Source of the DNA: Branchiostoma floridae
Lineage: Eukaryota; Chordata; Leptocardii; Amphioxiformes; Branchiostomatidae
NCBI RefSeq assembly: GCF_000003815.2
Contig: NC_049979.1
Span: forward strand, 29,620,832 to 29,644,916
Length of the DNA stretch: 24,085 nucleotides
Reading direction: 5' to 3'
Under the pieces are notes generated by a model. It was given only the letters and a program-made list of their open reading frames with translations. It was not told the origin of the DNA and searched no databases. Positions 1 to 10,000 of the stretch are shown one piece after another. Position 1 is the stretch's first letter. Every line of letters starts with the position of its first letter. The position numbers were made by a program, and so were the translations under genes.

Positions 1-853
1 AAAATTTTCCTGGGGGGAGGGCCATGCAAAAATTTTTTGACCCGACCCTCTGGCGACCGGCCCTCCCCCCTCACTAAACGCCGTACGGTCCCTAAGATGA
101 ATTAACTATGATTTTGTGTGCATTTTTGGACGAAGTTTTAACAACATGCTCACAAAAATGGTATGCTTAGAAATCCAGTAAGGTGTCCGAACTCAATATT
201 TGATAACTTCCTGGATCGACTATGACATAGTTTTCATTTTATACGCTTGTGGTTTATAGAATAACGTTTGATAGAAGCACAAACCGATAGAAAATGATCA
301 GGTGTTGACCCATGTTGATGGGACACAAGAACATTTAAGACCAGCAAATCATATAAAAGAACAGAGCAAGTATTGTACACGTATTTGTAAGTCTCGTGAC
401 GATCACCAGATGTGGGGGTGTCGTGAGCCAAATTAGATACGCACTGTATTGTCAACGCTATATTGTATATTGTCACCAAAACTTATTTTCTTCAAAGATA
501 AATTCTTAAAAGAGACGTACGTCAACAATGACTATATTGTTTGCCAAACCAAAGAAAAAGTCTTACATGTTACTCGTCAAGGGCGCTACAAACGACCAGA
601 ACAGTCCACTTTTGACTTTGACAGTGCTGGCGTGATCAACTGTGACAGTCACTGATCTAACCATATCTACCCTCTGATTACTAGTACAGTAATACTTGTA
701 GTTGTATACCATCGTGTTATACAGTAGGTGTTATGTAGAAATGAATGAATGCGAACTAAATGTCATCATACTTTGACAATGTAACGTTATACTACATACA
801 TGTTGTGAGAAGGGAGTGCCGTAGACGGCACGGACAGAACACAGAAGGGAAAT
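1..853. other. Upstream intergenic DNA, no gene seen
   Basis: Only short open frames with no recognisable domain occur here. The first 75 bases are unusually G- and C-run rich and look like the end of an interspersed repeat. I see no exon with supported splice sites. Confidence 0.5.
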
Positions 854-941
854 GTTTGCGGTGGTTTTGAGTTCGCTATGAAGAGGCCACCGCGAAAACC
901 GCGAATATAAAACCACCGCGAAAGAGTCTGCATTTACAGTA
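854..941. mobile_element. MITE fragment, same family as the element at 11659-11871
   Basis: The stretch contains 'gcggtggtttt' near its start, then an 'accgcgaaaaccgcgaat' segment, and it ends in 'ctgcatttacagta'. All three also occur in the same order in the complete element just after the ARSA stop codon. The left end is missing or diverged beyond recognition, so this is a truncated copy. Confidence 0.65.
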
Positions 942-1020
942 TATACAGTCAAACTTGATCTAAACAGGCAGTTAATGATGCTTACATTAAAACGCCAGCG
1001 AAAGTTTTTAGTATAATACG

Positions 1021-1243
1021 TTCCCCTCTAGTTTATCAATTAAATCCGGCCCTTAAGATTTGATACTTGTATTCATTTTAAAATGGCCGGCTATCAGAGA
1101 GGCTAGCAATCAGTGACCCAGTACAAAAAGAAATGGCCAGCAAAAGTGCCAAAAAAGGCCATAGAGAGCCTGCTATGGAGGCTAATTCCCCTCTATCATT
1201 AATTAAATTCGGCCCGTAAGATTTGATACTTGTTTTGAATACG
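1021..1243. repeat. Pair of short direct repeats
   Basis: A segment of about 55 bases beginning 'ttcccctcta' and ending 'aagatttgatacttgt' at 1021-1072 recurs at about 1187-1235, with several substitutions. The spacing is about 165 bases. I do not recognise the family. Confidence 0.6.
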
Positions 1244-1452
1244 TTAGGGTATGCGCTATCTAAATTCGTCTTAAAAATTCACAGGCCACGTCTAGATAAG
1301 TAGCAGATTGCTCTACAAGCCGTATACGTATGGCAGCCGATTTTAGACCAGGCTGACGTTGGCCGTCCATTGAACCGGACCTGGACCTGAATTTTCTGTA
1401 CCGGTACCCAGCATCCCTAGACCTAACGCTATAGTTGTCACTAGTCATCAAA
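1244..1452. other. Intergenic DNA, nothing recognised
   Basis: A 63-codon open frame exists on the minus strand (1260-1451), but it has no domain, no splice context and no composition shift. I treat it as chance. Confidence 0.4.
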
Positions 1453-1639
1453 CATTTTATAATGCTTTTCTGGCCATCATATGAGGCTTACCTTTAATGT
1501 AACGCCCCGGTCACACACTGACTGGTGAGTGTGAAGTTGGCAAGGACTAAAACAACACACTCACCAGTCAGTGTGTGACCGGGGCGTTACATTAAAGGTA
1601 CGGAACCTCAGATGATGGCCAGAACAGCCTTATAAGATG
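1453..1639. repeat. Long inverted repeat (foldback/MITE-like hairpin)
   Basis: Bases 1489-1533 are the exact reverse complement of 1556-1600, giving a 45-bp perfect stem around a 22-base loop. Pairing continues outward with mismatches to about 1453 and 1639; both outer arms hold a 'ggccatcat'/'atgatggcc' pair. The structure suits a foldback transposon or MITE, although such a hairpin if transcribed would also be a double-stranded RNA source. Confidence 0.9.
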
Positions 1640-1779
1640 GTTAATGACTACTTAAATTACCAAATCATTGACGAACATTAAAAAATAAGAAATATCCCAT
1701 CACCAATTTTCTGACTATGAGCTGGTCCGAGGAAAACGGCTACACAAATTTTAAGTTCACTCCGGGTCTTTTTATGTTG

Positions 1780-1806
1780 TCATCATCATCATCATCATCA
1801 TCATCA
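1780..1806. repeat. (ATC)n microsatellite
   Basis: About nine uninterrupted ATC/TCA triplets occur roughly 200 bases upstream of the ARSA start codon. Confidence 0.95.
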
Positions 1807-1812
1807 AGGTCA
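1804..1812 (+). promoter_or_regulatory. Extended nuclear-receptor half-site TCAAGGTCA
   Basis: The 9-mer TCAAGGTCA matches the monomer site used by ERR/SF-1-type orphan nuclear receptors. It lies 190 bases upstream of the ARSA ATG, and the same 9-mer recurs at 1959-1967. Binding is inferred from the motif only. Confidence 0.35.
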
Positions 1813-1920
1813 TACGTAAGGAAAACTATCAAGAAGGCCTGAAAACGTCCGAACAACGGGCCCAACAATCATTTCAAATGTGGAATACACATTTACATGC
1901 GACGAAAGCTTTATGTTGCT

Positions 1921-1928
1921 ATTTGCAT
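1921..1928 (+). promoter_or_regulatory. POU octamer-like site ATTTGCAT
   Basis: An exact ATTTGCAT octamer lies 74 bases upstream of the ARSA start codon. An 8-base match occurs easily by chance, so it is noted only because it sits in the presumed promoter/5' UTR. Confidence 0.25.
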
Positions 1929-1958
1929 ATTCGTTACTCGCTACATGCTACAGGTTTC

Positions 1959-1974
1959 TCAAGGTCATTGACCT
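1959..1974. promoter_or_regulatory. Perfect IR-1 nuclear-receptor palindrome
   Basis: AGGTCA (1962-1967), one spacer base, then TGACCT (1969-1974) make a perfect inverted repeat with spacing 1. This is the consensus layout for FXR- and EcR-type heterodimers with RXR. The left half is also part of a TCAAGGTCA extended half-site. It lies 27 bases before the ARSA ATG, so it is in the 5' UTR or at the transcription start. Function is inferred. Confidence 0.45.
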
Positions 1975-2001
1975 TACCACCACCAGCTGACGACAACAAA
2001 C

Positions 2002-2144
2002 ATGGCTGCCACCAGGAAGACAGGGAGTCTCTCTTACGTTCCCAACTGGCTGGTGCTGGCTGTTTTGTTTATCATCCTACATCTTACAAGCAGCAAGACG
2101 CAGAAGAAACCAAATATTGTCGTGCTCTTTGCAGATGATCTTGG
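2002..2144 (+). CDS. ARSA: ARSA exon 1: signal peptide and first metal-binding aspartates
   Basis: The exon encodes 47 codons plus two bases. The ATG lies in 'aacATGgct', a fair Kozak context. A basic N terminus (R5, K6) is followed by the hydrophobic run '[13 protein letters not shown]', a signal peptide for the secretory/lysosomal route. The mature protein begins near '[13 protein letters not shown]', the conserved sulfatase N-terminal strand whose two aspartates bind calcium. The donor is 'gg|gttcgt', phase 2. Confidence 0.93.
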
Positions 2145-5100
2145 GTTCGTTTAATTTTTACTCTATAGAGTGCACGGGGAGGTGGGGTTTACCCAAGAAA
2201 AATGTCGGAAAAACATCGGCGCGTGCATGTGGGAATATGATGGTTTTTCGTCGGAATTTACGGTGATCCGTCTTGCCCTTTGGATTTTCGTGGGAAAACC
2301 GTATTCCAATGTCGATTTTCCAATGATATAACGGCACTTATCCGATGGACTTTTAACTTCCGACATTAATCTGATGGCCTTCCGACGACAGTCAATGGTT
2401 TCATGTCGTTTTTTTTTTCCTACAGAGTTCCGATGCAGGTCACCTAGACAACAAGTTAACAAACGTGGCAGATGGGATTTCCCCGCTTGGATGTGGCCAT
2501 GGCAACGCCACTGAGTGACGAATAGCTTCTTTATTGGTTACCATGGCTACTGAATGATTGACATCCGTGATCGTCGCGATTTGTTTTGTTTTCTCAGCTG
2601 TGGCGTTAAGAATATGAATAATTAAAGAAAAAAGGTAACTTCAGACAATCACTTTGAACCCAGAAAATGTGGGTTCGACCCCTTGATGCGACATTATTTT
2701 GTAATGTTTTCCCAAAGGGCAAAACACATTGGTTTGACCAAGGAGTTTTGGTTTGACCAAGGTTTGACCAAGACCCCACTTTTGTTGGGGTAGACAATCA
2801 AAACAATGCTGGACAGCTCCCCAAAAGATATACAGGGTAGGCCCGAAGGCTTCCCCTAGCCAGGCGACCAAGCCAAGACAGAGCAAACATCACGCTTCAG
2901 ATTAACTTCATCAGCGTGAATGACTGCTAACACTATGCGCTACCTCAGGTGATGTGGAATAAATATTTCATGCAGGGACTTGTCTATGCTCGCATACTTT
3001 AGATTGTGGTTTATAAAATGGCCACATTATGTATTTTTCACAAAACTGTTCATAAAGAAACTGATTTAAGTGATTTTGCCAAGAACAATCCCGTATATTT
3101 CATGGTGCGTCAAACCCATTCACAAAACATGTTTATTATTAGAGGAATTCAATAAATGAAAACATTTAATAAATTATGTTAATGAGGTCCTGAAAACTCA
3201 AGGATGTACACACCACTCATGTACTAAGTTGTCTACGCTTGCATACTTTGAATGTGGTTCTTAAAATAGCCATATCATAACCTTTTCACAAAACTGTACA
3301 AAAAGAATCTGATTTAAGTGATTTTGACAAGAACAATTGCGTATATTTCATCGTGCGCCAAACCTGTTCACAAATCATGTTTATTATCAGAGCAATTCAA
3401 TGAATACAAACCTTTTGATAAATTATGTTAATGAGGTCCAGTTAATGAGCATTTTCTATTGCTGAGCCGTCAACCCAGTTGCTTATCATAGATAGATGGA
3501 CCAAAAAATGAATACCACACTTTCTTGATTAAAGCACCTTTGTTTGGGAAATAAAAATGTTTTCTGACTGATCTGTTATGGACCTCCTACCTTCAACTAC
3601 TATTGTACTATGTACATATGCAACATATCTCTTGCGTATGCGGAAACCTTCTTGCGTCTTTCATACAATTTTTGCAGATGATTGCGGGACGTCCGGATTT
3701 TTTTTTTTAACGTTACGTGTTCTAATTCTGCGGAAGATTGCAGGACGTATTGGGGAAGATGCAAAACGTCGGCAGAAACTTGAAGCGCATTTCATGGCCG
3801 TTACCGATGACACATCTTTTATAAAATCGTTATGTCATCCACTTGCGTGAAAATATCTTCATGGCTTTCATGGACCCATTTCGACACACAGTATTAAACT
3901 ACGGTGATTCAGAAAAAATACTACCAATTATCGGACAGTGGTTATCTTTTTTTTTATTTACTTAGGATTCACCTGGGTAGATGGGGGGGGGGAGGAGGCC
4001 ATATGACCGAAGGAGGCCATATATATATAGGATTCACCGCAAAGGCTCATGGAGCCACTCAAACGTTTTGGGTTATAATACTGTATTGTGAAAGATGTCT
4101 GTTAACCCTTGACTTAATCAATCAAACAATCAAAAATGGTTTATTAGTAAAACAAAGTACTGGCAGCCAGGGGCTGAATTGTGACTTGTTGTACATTAAA
4201 ATCTCTGCTTACTTAATATAATTAACATACACAATCAATTTCTAGCACGTGATTGCACTTTAAAACAAATGATCTCGGAGAGAATTGCTGTTTAAGTGGA
4301 TAGTTCATTTAACATGAATAAAAGCATACATAGTTTACAGTTCATAAACATTGTCATTTTTTCTCGTTGAGAAGCCTTAGCATTGATGGTACATGACTGT
4401 TGCGGAATCTTGTAGTGCGGAAGGTAGGTACGGTCAGTGTTTGTGAATTCCGCGTCTCTGTACAAGTTCCAAGGTTGCGGTCTGTTTGCTTGTAAGACTG
4501 TTGTGGTACACTGGTGCACAATATTCCAGAATAGGCCTGATAAATCCACAGTACACCGTTACCAAGTCAGCCACCGGTAGTCCGAACGTCTTAAACAGTT
4601 TCAGATTGTACCCATGGGGAAGCAAGTCCGAGGAAGCTTATTCCATAGCGATGTCAGGTTGATCCGTCTTCTACTCGTATGGTCTGGCCAATGCTTGACT
4701 TTGTCTTTTTTATCAAGTGATAATATCCAGTCTATTATCTTGTTAATAACTATAGTCTGTGTGGACTGTCTTTGGCTGAGTTCATGTTAACTTTCGAAAC
4801 GTGTTAGTTCCTAGATTAGTGTTAGTATTAGAGAGTTAGTGTTAAAGTGACAAAACAAACTTTTGAGAAAAACAGTGAAACATTAATAAATCAACAGGAA
4901 ATCAAACTCAACAGGAACAAGACGGATAAATCAATAGATAATATAAGATAAATCGGTTCTTCCGTGACAGCACATCTCCATCCTCAAACTTTGACGGTAT
5001 TGACAAACCTGAAGAATGGGAATACACGACATTAGTCATGATCAACATAATGCACTGGTCAACTAGCCACCAAAAGTGACAGTGGTTTCAAAAAGTGGGC

Positions 5101-6998
5101 ATCCTGAAAAAATTGTTAAACTAGAAAGGCCGACATTTGCTTGAGAGCAAATACAGCATATTTCAGCCATCTCCCTCCTCATGTAACAATAGACTGTTCC
5201 AAAATCACTCATGTGCAAAAATGGAACACTTCTGCTTAAAATGTCTTCTAACTACTAATCACACTTATGAGCAAAAATGAATCTTACAAAAACCCCTTCA
5301 AGAATGGACTCAAAAAAATAGACGACTCCAAAAACACTTCCGCTAAGAAATGGAATTTGGAATCATCAGCCGTCCAAAACCATATTTGAAAAAAATCCCC
5401 CCTCTGTGCAAGAATTGACTCTTCCTGCCTTATACCCCTATGTAAAGTGGAGCGATCCAAAAATATATCAGCTAAAATAGTCAGCAAAGTCCACAAAATG
5501 AATTTTAAAAAAATCCCCCCTCCGTCGAAGAATGGAATCTCCCAGCTCACCCTGTTTGAAATTGCATAATAGACAAGTCCAGAAATACTCACAGTACATG
5601 GCCTTTTGTATAAGAAGCAACCCAGTCCAAAAGTGAATTTTAAAAAAGTCCCCCGTGCATGAATGGGCTCTTCCAGATAACACAAGGCTTGCTGATTGGC
5701 TGCCAAATCCTCCTCATGTACAGTCTTCAGGTGGGGGTAAACTTCCATTTAACAAATGGAATTCGGAATCATCACCCATGTCCAAAACTGATTTTTTTTA
5801 AATCCCCCCTATGTGCAAAAATGGCCTGTCCCAGTAGTAGTCTTATGTCAAGTGGATCAGTGCGAAAACACTTCCACTAAAAAAACATTGGCATTATCAC
5901 CAAAGTCTAAAAGTAAATTTTAAAATACACCCCCTGTCCAACAATGGACTCTTCCAGCAAAATAAGCTCGCTCATTGGCTGGCCATTAATTGGATTTACC
6001 TTGTCCACCAACCACCTGGATGTCTATGGACTAGGTAGATAGGTAGATAATTGGATCTACCTGGCACACCTGTGGCCCTGACACACCAGAATGACCTAGA
6101 GGTCGTTGACCTCGGCACTCCAACCTTACCTATCCTAAACTCTCCCACAAAAACCTCCTTAAGGAGCCATTTTGAAGTGATTTATACCACATATTATACA
6201 TGGATCCTTTGAATAAGTATCTAGGGCACCTCTGTGCCAAATTTCAGGTCATTTGGATGTAATACCATGGTACAGGGGGCCAAAATATACAGTTTTGGTC
6301 CAAAAGTTGCAATAAAACCTCAATAAAATCATTTAAGGAGCAGATATGAAAAAAATGAAAAAAACACATTTGGGTATTTGCCCACTCTACCCTTGTGCCA
6401 AATTTCAAGTCATTTGGTCCAGAAACGGCGGAGATGAATCGCTTTGAAAATTTGACAGGAGAAAGAAAGAAAGAAAGAAACATTACGAATACAATATATT
6501 TCACCATACCTATGGTATGGCTGAAATATAATTACCCTAGTTAAAAAATGTAACATAAAAGGAAATATGTAATCAACAAAACAGTATCAACTCTGTAGCT
6601 CGTTTATTCATATCGAGATATTCCTACATTATCCTGTTAATCGGGGCCTGACGCCTGTCATGACCTCAAGTGACCTCCAGTCGGTGCGTTAAAACCGACA
6701 CATTTCCAACATCTATTGGGAACGCATCGGAAGACTGACGGAAAAACAATGGGCGGGCGCCATTGATTTGGCCTGATTTCTGGATTTCTGTCGGATCCAA
6801 CATCGGAAAATCTAAATGTGAAAATCCGACACAAATCGTACATAATTACGTTACCAACCCATTGACAATCCGACCTCCCCGTGCACTGTGAGCTAGTACG
6901 ATCGATAGTTTCAACTCGCCACACGTCGACCAGGTAATAACAGTAACGTTAATACAGACCAGCTAAGACAGAGAGAGCGAGAGAAACGAAGGTAGAGA

Positions 6999-7082
<84 letters not shown>

Positions 7083-10000
7083 GAAAAAGAAAGCTAGAGA
7101 GACTATATATATAGAGAGAGAAGGGAGGGAATTGAGAAAGAAAGAGAGAGAGAGAGACAGAGAGAGCTAAGTGTTCATTGGGCCCTTCGTGCTCTGGCCT
7201 GGATTGTTAAGATGCTAAAAGTTTATGAGTTTTTTATGGGTGCGATAAAATGGTGGTTTTGTTGGTATTGTTTACGTTAGTGTCTACTGGTGCTAATTTG
7301 AAGTATCAAGTAGCTGTTCTAAAAAACATTAACCAGTGTGTGTTGGTATTATTAAATGTCTTGCATTTGTAGGTATGGAGACCTGCCCATGTACGGCCAC
7401 CCTACCTCCTCAGCACCACACCTGGAGAGGATGGCACAGGAGGGGATGGTGTTCACACAGTTCTACAGCAGCTCACCTGTCTGTAGTCCATCCAGGTAAG
7501 GACTGGAGGTTTACACAGTTCTACAGCAGCTCACCTGTCTGTAGTCCATCCAGGTAAGGACTGGAGGCTCACACAGTTCTACAGCAGCTCACCTGTCTGT
7601 AGTCCATCCAGGTAAGGACTGGAGGCTCACACAGTTCTACAGCAGCTCACCTGTCTGTAGTCCATCCAGGTAAGGACTGGAGGTTCACCCAGTTCTACAG
7701 CAGCTCACCTGTCTGTAGTCCATACAGGTAAGGACTGGAGGCTCACACAGTTCTACAGCAGCTCACCTGTCTGTAGTCCATACAGGTAAGGACTGGAGGT
7801 TCACACAGTTCTACAGCAGCTCACCTGTCTGTAACTAAGTGTTTAGCTAGGAAAGTCGTGCTGACAGGTTGTCATATTGTATAGCTGCCCCTACGGCCGG
7901 TGAGGCTATGGGACCGGTGAGGTGAAGTAGTCGTAATTGAATATTAGGTTTTCTGTTTTTCTATCCAAATAGAGCAGCCCTTCTGACTGGAAGGTACCAA
8001 GTTCGATCAGGGGTGTGGCCTGGTGTGTTTTGGGCTGACTCCACTGGGGGTCTGCCACTGAATGAAACAACAATCGCAGAGGTGTTGAAGACTCAGGGAT
8101 ATGACACAGCTATTATTGGTAAGCATTTTCTACAAATTGTGTCCTTATCATCCATGTTTTTGTTTTTGTATCCTGAATGTTAATTTACATGTTCACATTA
8201 CAACTAGTGGTGTCATGTTGGCTTAATGGTTAGGCTGTTTGACCCAGAGCCCAGAGGTACTGAGTTTGAATCCCCTGACATGCCACCGATGTTGTGTCCT
8301 TTGGAATAGGCACTTTACTCAACTTTCTTTACTTCTAGCTTGATTAAATCTCGTTTATATCAGCCTGCCTAACATTCGCCAACCTCTGCGGGGAGGGGCC
8401 AGTTACAGCCCCGGACAGCAGAGTTTGTGTTACACACAGACTACTTTACTCCTCCAAGGTGTAAAAATGGGTGGTAGGGGTGGGATGGGCTCCACCTTCC
8501 AATACCGCACCCTAGACACAGTGGACAACAACCCACTGCCCTTATGAACTCTAAAGGGCTATTGGACTACATTTGTCTTTTTACATCACTACAGGTAAAT
8601 GGCACCTAGGTGTTGGTGTGAACCAAACCTACCTCCCAACAAACCATGGGTTTGACTACTGCTACGGCATCCCCTACTCCCACGACATGTGTCCGTGCCC
8701 CGTCTGCTTCTGGCCAAAAGTCCCATGTGGTCTGAACGACAACTGCAACTCGCAGTGGACGGGATGTCCAGTCTACGAGAACGACCGGATCGTAGAGCAG
8801 CCCGCAGACTTGCTGACCCTGTCGGGACGTTATGCAAAGCAGGCCAGCAGGTTTATCCAGACCAGTGCTGAGAAGGGGAACCCTTTCTTCCTGTACCTGG
8901 CCTTCCAGCACACCCACCACCCACAGTTTGCTGGTGTGGAGTTCACCAACACTTCACAAAGGTGGTGTGGTTTGTCTAGTTTATTTACTGATTGCCTATT
9001 CCCTTGATTTCCAGGTTGTTGAGAGAATAAAGAACACATGCAGATAGAGAACTGTCTCCAGGCTTAACTCTCTGTTCTCTCACCTCCACAAGAATGGAAG
9101 TATAGTTCTGGGATGGTTGTGTTTCTGCATGCATGCAATTCTGTGCAATATCTCAAAAATATTTCAAGCAATTGCAATGATATTTGGAGCGGTCACAGTC
9201 GGTACTAATTGTAGACCTGTGGGCCAAAGTCAAATTAGGCCTATTGGCAGCCAACCTTAGTTCTGTAGAACAACTTTTGATTTTTGTGTTTTTGGTCGTT
9301 GCTGTGGTCTTGATCAAAGTCTCTTTTGCAAAATCAGTTAACAGCTAGCTTCTTTGCAGAGATCTTTTAAAAAAAGGTAAGAGAATCCCTACCTTACCCT
9401 ATCTTTTAAGGACCATAAACTGTAACATTTTAAGTAACTAGTAAAGTAACAGCAATTGGCTATGTTTTGTATAACTCCTTGGCCATGAAATCCTTAATAA
9501 TATCTTCTCTGTATGATTCTCCAGAGGTGAGTTTGGAGATGCCCTGTTGGAGCTGGACTGGGCTGTAGGAGAAGTACTGGGTACTCTACAACAGGCCATG
9601 CTACAGGACAACACACTGGTGTTCTTCACATCTGACAATGGGTAGGTTCTGATGTAACATAGAAGTACTGGGTACTCTACAACAGGCCATGCTACAGGAG
9701 AACACACTGGTGTTCTTCACATCTGACAATGGGTAGGTGTAACATAGAAGTACTTGGTACTCTACAACAGGCTACAGGAGAACACACTGGTGTTCTTCAC
9801 ATCTGACAATGGGTAGGTGTAACATAGAAGTACTGGGTACTCTACAACAGGCCATGCTACAGGACAACACACTGGTGTTCTTCACATCTGACAATGGGTA
9901 GGTTCTGATGTAACATTATAGAAGTACTGGGTTAGTTCTCTACAATGTAGGTCATGCTACAGGACAACACACTCCGTCAGCCTTGTAAAATTAGGTAAGT

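Noticed and set aside
3578-3850. 90-codon frame in ARSA intron 1
   Set aside because: No recognisable motif, no splice context, composition like its surroundings.
5284-5748. 154-codon minus-strand open frame
   Set aside because: It is the translation of a diverged tandem DNA array; the repeated RG.FLKF.F text reflects the repeat and the unit length is not kept in frame.
7509-7834. Additional exons from the minisatellite copies of exon 2
   Set aside because: The copies lack convincing acceptors, and use of any later donor puts a stop codon directly after Arg89.
8589-9039. Several open frames on both strands over ARSA exon 4
   Set aside because: Shadows of the GC-rich ARSA exon; the sulfatase frame alone matches the family and splices in phase.
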